Notes under the pieces: model-generated
Database searches by the model: none
Told to the model about the DNA's origin: nothing
What the model saw: only the letters and a program-made list of their open reading frames with translations
In this document: piece after piece, positions 1 through 8,785 of the stretch
How positions within the stretch are numbered: position 1 is the first letter of the stretch
How the letters are laid out: each line of letters opens with the position of its first letter
Translations under genes and position numbers: made by a program
NCBI GenBank assembly: GCA_027625145.1
Contig: JAQBXK010000005.1
Coordinates: forward strand, 34,952 to 98,951
Source of the DNA: Pseudomonadota bacterium
Lineage (GTDB): Bacteria; Pseudomonadota; Alphaproteobacteria; Puniceispirillales; Marisalimonadaceae
DNA length: 64,000 nucleotides
Reading direction: 5' to 3'

Positions 1-876
1 AGGTTTGCCTAATTCTAGCTCAGGAACTTTTGTTATTGCTCTCTCTGCAAAAAAAGAGTGAATTAAGCCTTGTCTTTGAGGACTTTCAATACATTCTTTA
101 AACAACCTTCTTTCATTATCTATAGCATTAGGAAAGCTTAAATTTAATCCCTCTTCGACTGATTTGATAATAGCGTGGGGAGAAAAGAGATTTTTAGCTT
201 TAATTAAAGTTTCAGATTTAATTTTTTCTATTGTCTTTTTTATTTCATCTAAATTATCAATTTTATCACTTATTTCTGAGGTAGGACGGACATCACTATT
301 TCTTTTAAGTAATCTCCTTGCGTATGATATTCCGTTTTTTACCGTATCATCATCTTCAGCTATTTCATCAATAATTCCATTTTTAAATGCTTCATCTATA
401 TTTACATGCCTGCCTGTTAACATCATATCTAAAGCCATGGAAACTCCACATAATCTTGGAAGACGTTGAGTTCCTCCAGCGCCTGGAAGAATTCCTAACA
501 AAACCTCAGGAAGTCCAACTTTAGTCTTTGGAGCTGCAATTCTATAATGAGCAGACATTGCAACTTCAAGTCCTCCACCTAAAGGAGTGCCATGTAAAGA
601 AGCAACAACAACCTTGTCTAGAACTTCAATTTTATCACAAACTTCACTTAAAATTGGTCCATCTACATTTTTCCCAAATTCTTTAATATCTGCCCCTGCT
701 AAAAAAGTTCTTCCAGGTGCTGCTATTACAATTGCTTTGATTAAATTATTCGCCCCAAGCTCATTAATGCTATTTAACAAACCTTTTCGAACAGAAGCAC
801 TAATTGCATTTACAGGAGGATTCGAAATTTCAATTAACCCAATTTCATCTATTATCGTGTGTTTAACTTCAGTCAT
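1..876 (-). CDS. Enoyl-CoA hydratase/3-hydroxyacyl-CoA dehydrogenase, N-terminal part (runs off window)
   Basis: This is the N-terminal 292 residues of a crotonase-fold protein; the frame is open to the window edge. The oxyanion segment LAGADIKEF lies near residue 60. The two catalytic glutamates of hydratases are visible as E104 in GGGLEVAM and E124 in GLPEVLLG. The last visible stretch, FFAERAITKVPEL, is the linker that in FadB/FadJ-type fusions joins the hydratase to the NAD-dependent hydroxyacyl-CoA dehydrogenase, so the missing part is probably that domain. Role by family: hydration and oxidation steps of fatty acyl-CoA beta-oxidation in the cytoplasm. The ATG at 876 has a GAGG Shine-Dalgarno five bases upstream. 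It follows the nitronate monooxygenase-like gene by 14 bases and is probably cotranscribed. A single-domain hydratase is the less likely alternative. Confidence 0.88.
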   Translation of the reverse strand, partial: MTEVKHTIIDEIGLIEISNPPVNAISASVRKGLLNSINELGANNLIKAIVIAAPGRTFLAGADIKEFGKNVDGPILSEVCDKIEVLDKVVVASLHGTPLGGGLEVAMSAHYRIAAPKTKVGLPEVLLGILPGAGGTQRLPRLCGVSMALDMMLTGRHVNIDEAFKNGIIDEIAEDDDTVKNGISYARRLLKRNSDVRPTSEISDKIDNLDEIKKTIEKIKSETLIKAKNLFSPHAIIKSVEEGLNLSFPNAIDNERRLFKECIESPQRQGLIHSFFAERAITKVPELELGKP

Positions 877-890
877 TTAGTCCTCATCAA

Positions 891-1856
891 TTAAAGTAGT
901 TTATTTTTAGCGTCTTGATACTCGTTATTAATTCTTTTTATTAAATCCTTAGCAGGTAAAATTGATTTTACAGCAGATATACCTTGTCCAGAACCCCATA
1001 TTTCTTTCCAACTTTTTGGTTTTGATGCACCAGAACTAAAATTCATTTTACTATTATCACTAGTTTCAAGATTATGAGGATCTAATCCCTGCGCTTCAAT
1101 AGATCCTTTTAAATAGTTACCATGAACTCCAGTGAAAAGATTAGTATAGATAATATCATCAGCTGATGAGTTTGTTATCATTTCTTTATAACGTTGATCT
1201 GCATTAGCCTCATTAGTAGCAATAAATGCCGACCCAATATAAGCTAAATCTGCCCCCATAGCTTGGGCAGCTAATACAGCTCCTCCATTAGCTATTGATC
1301 CAGATAACAATAATGTCCCATCAAACCATTCACGTATTTCTTGAATTAATGCAAATGGTGATAAAGTTCCAGCATGCCCTCCCGCTCCTGCAGCTACGGC
1401 AACAAGTCCATCTGCTCCTTTATCAATTGCTTTTTTTGCAAAAAAATTATTTATTACATCATGTAAAACTATTCCATTAACTTCATGAGCTACTTTATTT
1501 ACTTCTGGCCTAGCTCCTAATGATGTAATCCAAATAGGCGCTTTCCATTTAGCACAAATATCAATATCTTTTTCAAGTCTGACATTAGATTTATGAACAA
1601 TGTGATTAACAGCATATGGTGCAGCTGGGTTTTCAGAGTTTTCTTGATTAAACTTATCTAACTCTTCATTGATTTTTTTAAGCCAGGTTTCCAACATATT
1701 TGGCTCCCCTTCCTCTTCTCTTGCATTTAAACAAGGAAAAGATCCAACAATGCCAGCTTTACATTGAGCTATAACTAAATCAGGGTTTGATATTATAAAT
1801 AAAGGTGACCCTACAATAGGAATTTTTAATTTATCTAAAGGTGATATAAGCGTCAA
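891..1856 (-). CDS. NAD(P)H-dependent flavin oxidoreductase / nitronate monooxygenase family
   Basis: The protein has 321 residues, normal for the 2-nitropropane dioxygenase/nitronate monooxygenase family of FMN TIM-barrel enzymes. Visible family marks are the N-terminal GSPLFIISNPDLV strand, the GAGGHAGT loop with the presumed catalytic His161, and the FMN-phosphate loop around GGAVLAAQAMGADLAYIGSAF. Such proteins oxidise nitronates or act as enoyl reductases and quinone reductases; the substrate cannot be told from sequence. It is the first gene of a reverse-strand pair with the FadB/FadJ-like gene, which fits a fatty-acid-related role (inference). It is divergent from the dioxygenase gene starting at 1988, with 131 AT-rich bases between them that must hold both promoters. 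Confidence 0.85.
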   Translation of the reverse strand: MTLISPLDKLKIPIVGSPLFIISNPDLVIAQCKAGIVGSFPCLNAREEEGEPNMLETWLKKINEELDKFNQENSENPAAPYAVNHIVHKSNVRLEKDIDICAKWKAPIWITSLGARPEVNKVAHEVNGIVLHDVINNFFAKKAIDKGADGLVAVAAGAGGHAGTLSPFALIQEIREWFDGTLLLSGSIANGGAVLAAQAMGADLAYIGSAFIATNEANADQRYKEMITNSSADDIIYTNLFTGVHGNYLKGSIEAQGLDPHNLETSDNSKMNFSSGASKPKSWKEIWGSGQGISAVKSILPAKDLIKRINNEYQDAKNKLL

Positions 1857-1987
1857 AATTATTCCTTCTAACTATTTATTCTTAATTTATTTAACACGCT
1901 AATTATATGAGCATCAATTTATTTTATTATTCTTTTTGATTTTTTATTCATATTGAATATTATAGAACAAAATATTGGGAGTTTACA

Positions 1988-2788
1988 ATGAATTTAAGTG
2001 ATGCTGATTTAAAAAAATTTGATGAAGATGGTTATTTATTTTTTCCAAAAATGTTTAATTCTGAAGAAGCTTCCTTGTTAAAAAAAGAAGCTGATAAAGT
2101 ATATTCAGAAGATAGAAAAGAAGTATGGAAAGAAAGTTCTGGCGTTGCAAGAACAGCATTTGCTGCCCACAAATATAATGAAGCATTTAGTCGCCTAGGA
2201 TCTCACCCAAGATTAATTAACCCTGTCACACAAGTGTTAGACGGAGACATATACATGCATCAATTTAAGTTAAATGCTAAAGCAGCATTTGATGGAGCAG
2301 TATGGCAATGGCATCAAGATTATGGAACGTGGAAAAGAGATGACGGAATGCCCGAGCCTAGAGCAATGAATATAGCGGTTTTTCTTGACGATGTTACAGC
2401 TGCTAACGGTCCCTTATTATTTATTCCTGGGAGTCATAAGGTAGGGGTTATTGAGGCCGGCCATGATTTAGAAACAACAAGTTATCCTCTTTGGACTCTA
2501 GATAATGAAAAAGTTCTTGAGTTAGCTAAAAGAGGTGGCTGTGTTGCTCCTACTGGTCCAGCAGGAAGTATGCTTATGTTTTCTTCATTACTTGTTCATG
2601 CAAGCCCTCCAAATATTTCACCATTTGGAAGGACAATTGTTTATCTTTCACTATGTCATGTAGACAACCATATACGTGAATTCAAACGTGAAGAATGGAT
2701 TGCTCATAGAGATTTTACCCCTATTTCACCACTTAATGACAATTGTTTATCAGAATTAGTTAATCAACAAGTAAGTGCTGCTGAATAA
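1988..2788 (+). CDS. Phytanoyl-CoA dioxygenase (PhyH) family protein
   Basis: This 266-residue protein belongs to the PhyH group of Fe(II)/2-oxoglutarate-dependent dioxygenases. The facial triad can be read as H109 and D111 in WHQDYGTW and H204 in LLVHASPP, and R215 (PFGRTIVYL) is placed to bind the 2-oxoglutarate carboxylate. The segment VFLDDVTAANGPLLFIPGSH is the usual PhyH core strand. Members hydroxylate very different small molecules (ectoine, quaternary amines, phosphonates, acyl-CoAs), so the substrate is open. It is first in a forward run with a phosphatase-like gene and a SAF-domain oxidoreductase. Such enzymes are abundant in marine alphaproteobacteria, where they often open up osmolytes or phosphonates; that role here is only inference. 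Confidence 0.86.
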   Translation: MNLSDADLKKFDEDGYLFFPKMFNSEEASLLKKEADKVYSEDRKEVWKESSGVARTAFAAHKYNEAFSRLGSHPRLINPVTQVLDGDIYMHQFKLNAKAAFDGAVWQWHQDYGTWKRDDGMPEPRAMNIAVFLDDVTAANGPLLFIPGSHKVGVIEAGHDLETTSYPLWTLDNEKVLELAKRGGCVAPTGPAGSMLMFSSLLVHASPPNISPFGRTIVYLSLCHVDNHIREFKREEWIAHRDFTPISPLNDNCLSELVNQQVSAAE

Positions 2789-2852
2789 TTTAAAATAATA
2801 CTTTAAATTAAAAAAATTATTTTAAAAAATTAACAAGAAAAGAGACATAAAT

Positions 2853-3599
2853 TTGTCATTCATCGACTCTGTATCAAATTTTAGAGATGCTGGAATAGGC
2901 TCTAAAATGAAAAAAAATCTATTATTCAGATGTGCCAAATTAAGTACATTAAATGAAAAAGACATTGATAAAATAGAAAAATTAAATCCTCATGCAATAA
3001 TTGATTTTAGGGATCCTAAAGAAATAAATAAGGCTCCAGATAATCTATCAAAAGATTTATTAAAAAAATATATTAGCCTCCCTATTTCTGCTAGTACTTT
3101 AAATAGAATGGTAATTCAAAAAAATATAGATGGTGACAATGAGTTAACTTATGAAAATGTTATGGAAGAGAGTTATAAATTATATATAAATAATCATCAA
3201 CACGTTTGGAAAGAGTTTTTAAAAATTTTATTAAGTTCAAATAACCATCCTGTCATATTTCATTGCTCAGCAGGAAAAGATAGAACAGGAATAGCAAGCT
3301 TTATAATTCAAAAAATATGTGACAATCCAATTGAGTTGATTTTTGAAAATTATATTCTTTCAAATAAATTATTAACAATTAAAGCAGCCACAACAGAACA
3401 AACAACCTCTTCTAGCAATGATTATCAAATGGTAACTAGAATAATGCTAGAAACTCTTGGGAAAGTTCAAAAGTCATACTTAATTTCTGCAATTAATGAA
3501 ATAGAAAGTGAATTTCAGACCCTTGAAAAATATATAATTCAAGAACTTGGATTTAAAGAAACAGATATTCATGATTTAAAAAAATTATATTGTAATTAA
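2853..3599 (+). CDS. Tyrosine-protein phosphatase family (CX5R) protein
   Basis: The 248-residue product carries the cysteine phosphatase signature HCSAGKDRTG, with nucleophile C138 and phosphate-binding R144, and the N-terminal NFRDAG motif typical of the bacterial Y_phosphatase3 group. The general acid is likely one of the aspartates around DFRDPKE (51-57). The start is TTG at 2853, preceded by an AAGAGA stretch; no in-frame ATG lies close enough to keep NFRDAG intact. Such enzymes dephosphorylate phosphotyrosine, phosphoinositides or small phosphate esters. Placement between a PhyH dioxygenase and an oxidoreductase, only 12 bases before the latter, suggests a metabolic phosphatase acting on a pathway intermediate rather than signalling, but this is inference. 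Confidence 0.82.
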   Translation: MSFIDSVSNFRDAGIGSKMKKNLLFRCAKLSTLNEKDIDKIEKLNPHAIIDFRDPKEINKAPDNLSKDLLKKYISLPISASTLNRMVIQKNIDGDNELTYENVMEESYKLYINNHQHVWKEFLKILLSSNNHPVIFHCSAGKDRTGIASFIIQKICDNPIELIFENYILSNKLLTIKAATTEQTTSSSNDYQMVTRIMLETLGKVQKSYLISAINEIESEFQTLEKYIIQELGFKETDIHDLKKLYCN

Positions 3600-3611
3600 A
3601 AAGGTTTATAA

Positions 3612-4928
3612 ATGTTTTTACAAAAAGCAATTTCCAAAAGAATAGATGACAACAATCCAGTAAAAGTAGCATTAATTGGAGCAGGTAAATTTGGCTCTAT
3701 GTTTTTAAGTCAAGTGCCTTCAACAAAAGGATTAGAAGTTACAGTAATAGCTGACTTGAATCCTGAAAATGCAAAAAAAGCATGTAGAAATGTTGGTTGG
3801 ACCGAGGATTTAATAAATAAAACGCAATTTGTTGATGATGCATTGAAAGCAATAAAAATGTCTGAAGTAGAAGTTGTTGTAGAAGCTACTGGCTTTCCAC
3901 CTGCAGGAATAGAACATGCAAGACACTCTTTTCAAAATGGAAAACATATAGTGATGGTTAATGTTGAAGCTGATGTACTGGCTGGATCAGCCCTAGCTAA
4001 AGAAGCTGAACAAGCTGGCGTAGTATATTCAATGGCATACGGAGATCAACCTGCGTTAACAGCTGAAATAGTTGAATGGGCAAGAGCATCAGGGTTTCAT
4101 GTTAGCAGTGCTGGGAAAGGAACAAGATATCAACCCGCTTATCATCAATCTACTCCAGATACAGTTTGGGATTTTTACGGACTTTCTCATGAGGAAGCAA
4201 AAAAAGCTGGAATGAATGCAAAAATGTTTAATTCATTTTTAGATGGAACTAAATCAGCACTAGAAATGGCCGCTATAGCTAACGCGTGTGATTTAAAAGT
4301 TCCATACGATGGTTTGTTGTTTCCAGCTTGTGGAATGGATGATTTAGCTCAAATTCTTAAACCAAAAGAATATGGTGGAGTATTAAGTGAAAATGGTCAA
4401 GTTGAAGTAGTTTCATCACTTGAAAGAGATGGAAGACCTGTTTTTAAAGACTTAAGATGGGGAGTTTACGCTGTATTGCAAGCACCTAACGATTATGCAG
4501 CTTCATGCTTTAAACAATATGGAATGAATACTGATGATACTGGAGAGTTTTCTGCTATGTATAAGCCGTTTCATCTTATTGGAATGGAATTAAATATTTC
4601 AATTTTCTCTGCGGCTTTGTTTCATCAACCTACTGGTCAAACTAAAAAATTTATTGGTGACGTAGTTTCAACTGCCAAAAGAAACTTAAAAATGGGTGAA
4701 GTTTTAGATGGGGAAGGGGGAGCTACGGTTTGGGGAAAGCTGTTACCATCAGAAAAATCATTGTCCTTAGAAGCTCTTCCGATTGGTTTAGCTCACGGAA
4801 TTAAACTGAAGAATGATGTTCCAGAAGGTCAAACTGTAAAATGGACTGATGTTGAGTTTTCTTTAAATGATCCTGCGATTTCATATAGACGATCTATGGA
4901 AAAAGATTTTAAAACTTTATTGGCTTAA
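3612..4928 (+). CDS. NAD(P)-dependent oxidoreductase with homoserine-dehydrogenase-like N-domain and SAF C-domain
   Basis: The protein has 438 residues. An N-terminal Rossmann fold with GAGKFG (about 23-28) and a VIADLN second strand resembles the NAD-binding part of homoserine dehydrogenase, and the last ~90 residues look like a SAF domain, which has led relatives to be mislabelled as FlgA. The middle region KGTRYQPAYHQSTPDTVWDF is well conserved in relatives as I remember them. Homologues sit in sugar-acid and polyol clusters of alphaproteobacteria; the exact reaction is not established to my knowledge. Its 3' end overlaps the convergent metallo-hydrolase gene by 20 bases. With OtnI and OtnC homologues on the other strand a few kb away, an oxidoreductase acting on a branched or C4 sugar acid is a reasonable guess. 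Confidence 0.72.
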   Translation: MFLQKAISKRIDDNNPVKVALIGAGKFGSMFLSQVPSTKGLEVTVIADLNPENAKKACRNVGWTEDLINKTQFVDDALKAIKMSEVEVVVEATGFPPAGIEHARHSFQNGKHIVMVNVEADVLAGSALAKEAEQAGVVYSMAYGDQPALTAEIVEWARASGFHVSSAGKGTRYQPAYHQSTPDTVWDFYGLSHEEAKKAGMNAKMFNSFLDGTKSALEMAAIANACDLKVPYDGLLFPACGMDDLAQILKPKEYGGVLSENGQVEVVSSLERDGRPVFKDLRWGVYAVLQAPNDYAASCFKQYGMNTDDTGEFSAMYKPFHLIGMELNISIFSAALFHQPTGQTKKFIGDVVSTAKRNLKMGEVLDGEGGATVWGKLLPSEKSLSLEALPIGLAHGIKLKNDVPEGQTVKWTDVEFSLNDPAISYRRSMEKDFKTLLA

Positions 4929-5727
4929 TAGGTCCTTTATCTAATCTCCATACAAATCCAGAAACACCTTCAATAGGAAAAAAATCCTTCAACAAAGGAT
5001 CATGCCCAGGAATAACTAAATCATCGTTAGAAGCTAAACTTCTAATAGTTTTAAATCCATTCAACATATCTTCAAGATCAACAACTATAGGAAAAGGTTT
5101 CCCGGTAAGAAAATTTTCATAGAAATGAGTGGCATCAGAAGCTAAACACATAAATCCATTTTCAGTTTTAACTCTTACTGATTGCAATCCCCTTGAATGC
5201 CCTCCAATTAAATGAACAGTTACACCAGGTTGAATAGATCCAATCCCATTATAAAAAATTACTCTTCCTGAGTATAAGTTTTTTACCATTTGACAAATAT
5301 GTTCACCAGTAAAAGGCATTTTTATTGTTTCATGACACATGCATGGCCCAGTTGCATAAGACATTTCAGTTTCCTGTAAATGAAATTTTGCATTAGGAAA
5401 TTCCATTAACCCACCTGCATGATCATAATGAAGATGTGTAATAATTACATCAGTTACCTCACTTGCATTTATATTAATAGATTTCAAAGCTTCTGATGGA
5501 GATCTTTCAATAGGCCTATTTCTTCTTTTTGCCTCGTCATAATCATATCCAGTATCAACAACAATTGTACTATTTCCAGATTTTAATACCCAGATAAAAT
5601 AATCAATTGTGTGACTTTTATTGGAATGATCATCAAAAATAAAACTTTCTCTTCTTGTTCTATCTGATCTTACTGCATATTTTAATGCATAAACTTCCCA
5701 ATTTTTTTCTAGAGCTGTATCCATCAT
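4909..5727 (-). CDS. MBL-fold metallo-hydrolase (lactonase-like)
   Basis: This 272-residue protein is a metallo-beta-lactamase-fold hydrolase. The metal motif HxHxDH is seen as H98, H100, D102 and H103 in THLHYDHAGG, with further ligands expected at His in GGHSRGLQ, Asp in ASDATHF and His in PGHDPLL. The spacing and the tail PGHDP resemble N-acyl-homoserine lactonases and other lactonases of the AttM/AiiA group, so it may open a lactone of a sugar acid (inference). It starts at ATG 5727 behind AAGGTGAT and follows the aldo-keto reductase gene after only 10 bases, so the two are likely one operon with OtnI and OtnC upstream. In that setting a sugar lactonase is more plausible than quorum quenching. 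Confidence 0.82.
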   Translation of the reverse strand: MMDTALEKNWEVYALKYAVRSDRTRRESFIFDDHSNKSHTIDYFIWVLKSGNSTIVVDTGYDYDEAKRRNRPIERSPSEALKSININASEVTDVIITHLHYDHAGGLMEFPNAKFHLQETEMSYATGPCMCHETIKMPFTGEHICQMVKNLYSGRVIFYNGIGSIQPGVTVHLIGGHSRGLQSVRVKTENGFMCLASDATHFYENFLTGKPFPIVVDLEDMLNGFKTIRSLASNDDLVIPGHDPLLKDFFPIEGVSGFVWRLDKGPIKPIKF

Positions 5728-5737
5728 ATCACCTTAT

Positions 5738-6706
5738 TTAATGAGCCATTTCTTCTAATCTATCAGTAGCCGGAGGAGGTGTTGGACTAATAGTAGATAT
5801 TAATTTATAGGTTTCTTCATTCAGAGAAATATTTGTTGAATCAAGAGAAGACTGCAATTGTTTTAGGTTTCTTGCACTTATTATTGGCGCAGTAATAGCA
5901 TCATTATAAGAAACCCAAGCTACAGCTAATGCTATAGGATCTTGATTAATATTTTGAGCAAGCTTTTGAAGATTTGTTGCAGCTTCATACATCCAATTTT
6001 GACCATATCTTAATTTATATTTATCGTTATCGTGCAATCTTCCAGAACTATTTTTGTTTAATGAATTACTTTCTGTCGAATATTTTCCAGTCAACAAACC
6101 TCCCCCTAATGGACTATAACTAATGACACCAATATTCTCTGATTTAGCCATAGGAAGAATTTCAACCTCAGCCTGTCTTTTGACTAAGTTATACATAGGT
6201 TGAAGGATATCAATATTAGGAAAATCATATTTTTCAGCTAAAGCTTTAGCTTTCATAACTTGCCAAGCTGAAAAATTAGATACACCTAGGTGAAAAAATT
6301 TCTTTTCTTCTTTTAATTCTCTAAGTGCCTCAAAAGTTTCTTCTAATGGAATATTATCATCCCAATGATGAAGAAAAAATATATCAACGTAATCTTGATT
6401 TAGCCTCTTTAGACTTTCTTCTAATTGAGACCTTATATTTGATCCACTTGAACCGCCTACCGATCCTGCTTTTGTAACTAGAATAATATTTTCTCTATCT
6501 TGAGTAATGAGTTTACCTAATATTTTTTCTGATTTTCCACCTGTGTAAACGTAAGCTGTATCAAAAAAATTTATTCCATTATCTCTACAAGCTTGATACA
6601 TTTCTTGACTATCTTTTTCATCAGCTCCATCTCCAAATTGCATTGTTCCAAAACACAAAGCAGAGTTTTCTAATTCATTAGGTCCATATTTTCTAGTTAA
6701 CGCCAT
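5738..6706 (-). CDS. Aldo/keto reductase
   Basis: The 322-residue product has the aldo-keto reductase tetrad: D49 and Y54 in FFDTAYVY, K79 in LVTKAG and H113 in FFLHHWDD. The NADP-binding segments VISYSPLGGGLLTG and the C-terminal SARNLKQLQSSL are also present. Relatives in this branch include sugar dehydrogenases such as L-fucose or D-arabinose dehydrogenase-type AKRs as well as detoxifying reductases. Here it lies between OtnI and a lactonase-like metallo-hydrolase, so oxidation of a free sugar to its lactone followed by lactone opening is an attractive pairing (inference). The upstream gene ends 17 bases before its start, supporting cotranscription. Confidence 0.85.
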   Translation of the reverse strand: MALTRKYGPNELENSALCFGTMQFGDGADEKDSQEMYQACRDNGINFFDTAYVYTGGKSEKILGKLITQDRENIILVTKAGSVGGSSGSNIRSQLEESLKRLNQDYVDIFFLHHWDDNIPLEETFEALRELKEEKKFFHLGVSNFSAWQVMKAKALAEKYDFPNIDILQPMYNLVKRQAEVEILPMAKSENIGVISYSPLGGGLLTGKYSTESNSLNKNSSGRLHDNDKYKLRYGQNWMYEAATNLQKLAQNINQDPIALAVAWVSYNDAITAPIISARNLKQLQSSLDSTNISLNEETYKLISTISPTPPPATDRLEEMAH

Positions 6707-6722
6707 AAAATTTACTTTCTCT

Positions 6723-7493
6723 TTACTGTTTAAAAAAACTCATCCAGCCTAATCCTTCTTCAGTACTCTTTCTAGGTTTATATTCTGCGCCTATATATCC
6801 TTTATAACCTAATTTATAAACTTCAGGAATCACAAAGTTAAAGTTCAACTCACCATTGTCTGGCTCTCCTCTATCTTGAACCGAAGCAATTTGAACATGG
6901 CCTATAAAAGGAAGATAATCTTCAAACCTTTTAAGAACATTCCCTTGATTGATTTGAATATGATAAAAATCAAACATAATTTTAACTCGATCTATATCTA
7001 CTAGCTCACAAATTTCTTTTGCTTGCTCAACTTTTGTAAGAAAATATCCTGGATTATCGTTTGTATTTAAAGGCTCTATAACTAAATTTATGTCACTATC
7101 TTTTATTAAATCTGTTGCAAACTTTAAATTATCTATAAATGTAACAAATGACTTAGTTGACAAATCTGCTGTTCCAGCCATAGCGTGTATATTTTTTGAT
7201 TTTATAATTTTAGCATATTCAACTGCTAATCTTATAGCGTCTCTTGCTTCATTTATTCTTGATGGAAGAGCGAGTAATCCATTGTCACCTTTTTCAACAT
7301 TACCTTTAATGGTATTAATGCCTATTACAGGTAAGTTTACTTCGTCTAACGCTTTTTTAATTTCTATTACGTCATATTTATAAGGAAATTGAAATTCAAT
7401 TGCATCAAATCCATTTTCTTTTGCTTTATAAATAGCTTCTATTTGAGAAACATCATTCCATAAAAAACCTAAGTTAGCTGAAAATTTATACAT
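6723..7493 (-). CDS. otnI: Hydroxypyruvate isomerase / 2-oxo-tetronate isomerase family (OtnI-like)
   Basis: A TIM-barrel sugar-isomerase of the Hyi/OtnI family, 256 residues from the chosen ATG. The start MYKFSANLGFLW is the standard beginning of this family; a TTG 18 bases upstream gives only six extra residues and would lie within the end of the preceding gene, so I prefer the ATG at 7493. Conserved acid and histidine ligands are visible in VIEPLN, MFDFYHIQI, GHVQIAS and IGAEYKP. OtnI isomerises 2-oxo-tetronate to 3-oxo-tetronate in erythronate and threonate breakdown; Hyi interconverts hydroxypyruvate and tartronate semialdehyde. Direct adjacency to an OtnC homologue favours the tetronate role. 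The gene begins 8 bases after the OtnC stop. Confidence 0.8.
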   Translation of the reverse strand: MYKFSANLGFLWNDVSQIEAIYKAKENGFDAIEFQFPYKYDVIEIKKALDEVNLPVIGINTIKGNVEKGDNGLLALPSRINEARDAIRLAVEYAKIIKSKNIHAMAGTADLSTKSFVTFIDNLKFATDLIKDSDINLVIEPLNTNDNPGYFLTKVEQAKEICELVDIDRVKIMFDFYHIQINQGNVLKRFEDYLPFIGHVQIASVQDRGEPDNGELNFNFVIPEVYKLGYKGYIGAEYKPRKSTEEGLGWMSFFKQ

Positions 7494-7501
7494 TTTGTTT
7501 A

Positions 7502-8149
7502 TTAATCCCAATCTATATTAAATTTATTTACAACAGAGTTAATTTGATCTTGATTTAACTCAATTGCTCCCATTCCTCTTAAAATCAATGCTAATTTAGC
7601 TGTACTTTCTAATTCTTCAATAGCATTGACTGAAGCTTCAAGGTTTTTACCTGATACGACTGGACCATGGTTGGCTAACAAAACAGCAGATCTTTTTCCA
7701 GCTAAACCTTTAATCGCTTCACCCATTGCTGGATCACCTGGAACAAAAAAAGGTAAAAGTTTTACTTTGCCCAATAACATTATTGAATAAGGTGTGTATG
7801 ATGGCAACACACTATCTACATTAATACCTGGTAACATAGAAAGTGCAACAGAATGAGTGGAATGCAAATGGACAACTGCTCCAGATTTCAATCCTCTTGT
7901 TTCATAGAATGCTTTATGAAGTGGCAACTCTTTGGTAGGAACAGAAGATCCAATCAAAGATCCTTCTTTTGTTACTTTAACAATTTCATTGGGATCCAGT
8001 TTTCCAAATGAAGAACCTGATGGCGTTACGAGAATTGCGTCATCATTTACACGAACTGAAATATTACCAGTTGATCCGTGAGTTAGCCCTCTATTAAACA
8101 TTGAGGCTGCAAAAGTGCATATTTGTTCTCTTAATTTACTCTCATCCAT
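7502..8149 (-). CDS. otnC: 3-oxo-tetronate 4-phosphate decarboxylase (class II aldolase family, OtnC-like)
   Basis: A class II aldolase/adducin-fold protein of 215 residues from the ATG at 8149; the open frame extends 58 residues further upstream but those residues have no family similarity. Metal-binding histidines are seen in VVHLHSTHS and the later LLANHGPV. The N-terminal FNRGLTHGSTGNISVRV and VTPSGSSFGKL bind the phosphate in fuculose-phosphate-aldolase relatives. OtnC decarboxylates 3-oxo-tetronate 4-phosphate to dihydroxyacetone phosphate. It heads the reverse-strand set OtnC, OtnI, aldo-keto reductase, metallo-hydrolase. The kinase OtnK (DUF1537) that normally supplies its substrate is not in this window. 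A generic sugar-phosphate aldolase is the alternative. Confidence 0.83.
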   Translation of the reverse strand: MDESKLREQICTFAASMFNRGLTHGSTGNISVRVNDDAILVTPSGSSFGKLDPNEIVKVTKEGSLIGSSVPTKELPLHKAFYETRGLKSGAVVHLHSTHSVALSMLPGINVDSVLPSYTPYSIMLLGKVKLLPFFVPGDPAMGEAIKGLAGKRSAVLLANHGPVVSGKNLEASVNAIEELESTAKLALILRGMGAIELNQDQINSVVNKFNIDWD

Positions 8150-8178
8150 AATATTAATATATCCTATATTAATAAAAT

Positions 8179-8739
8179 TTAATAACCAAAAAATTGAAAT
8201 AATGTCCCTATTGCAATCCCTATGACTGAATGGCTCCAAATTGCTAAAGAACAGGTGAGCAATGGTGAAGGTGTTTTTATACCTAAAAAGCCTTTTCCTA
8301 GAAGAGGCATGAAAAAGAACCATGGAACTACAACACTGACTAAACCAAACTTCAGACCGTCAAAAAATGAAGCATTCATAATTTCATAATTAATTAAAAT
8401 GAAAAAAGTTAAAGAATACATTATTGCTACAAAATAATGAACCAACCAGCCAATCTTTAATTCATTATGTATTGAAGGTTCATCGTCAATAGAAGGATTG
8501 TAAATTTTTCCTTTTAAAATAGATAACATAAACCATCTTCCAACAACAGCCCAGTTTGAAGGGTTTATCCTATATAAAAGGTTTAATAGCCTTTGCCATA
8601 AATCCATTGCTAAACAAGACAATATTCCTACTATTATTATGTGAATTAATTCCAAAATATTTTCTCTTAAAATTTTATTTTTTTCTAGCAATGAACTAGT
8701 TAACAATATAAAAGTGAATAGTTCTATAATAATTTTCAT
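8179..8739 (-). CDS. DUF2938 family membrane protein
   Basis: The product from ATG 8739 has 186 residues and matches the pattern of DUF2938 proteins: an early CLAMDLWQRLL segment, NWAVVGRWFM, the HYFVAIMY helix and a C-terminal SHSVIGIAIG helix. Four or so hydrophobic helices can be drawn (about 20-40, 85-105, 115-140 and 160-185), so an inner-membrane location is likely. The function of the family is unknown. The frame is open 53 residues further upstream but that part would overlap the divergent SDR gene, so the internal ATG is preferred; no clear Shine-Dalgarno precedes it. It lies 29 bases upstream of OtnC on the same strand and may be cotranscribed. Confidence 0.72.
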   Translation of the reverse strand: MKIIIELFTFILLTSSLLEKNKILRENILELIHIIIVGILSCLAMDLWQRLLNLLYRINPSNWAVVGRWFMLSILKGKIYNPSIDDEPSIHNELKIGWLVHYFVAIMYSLTFFILINYEIMNASFFDGLKFGLVSVVVPWFFFMPLLGKGFLGIKTPSPLLTCSLAIWSHSVIGIAIGTLFQFFGY

Positions 8740-8785
8740 TTTAAAGAAAATTACAAAATAAATCAAAATGATGGGGGAATAATAA

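Noticed and set aside
164..880. Two forward-strand open frames (101 and 97 residues)
   Set aside because: They lie opposite the enoyl-CoA hydratase-like gene, which has clear family motifs; neither frame has recognisable protein features.
8150..8323. 58-residue extension of OtnC
   Set aside because: It reads through the end of DUF2938 in another frame and lacks similarity; MDESKLREQ is the family start.
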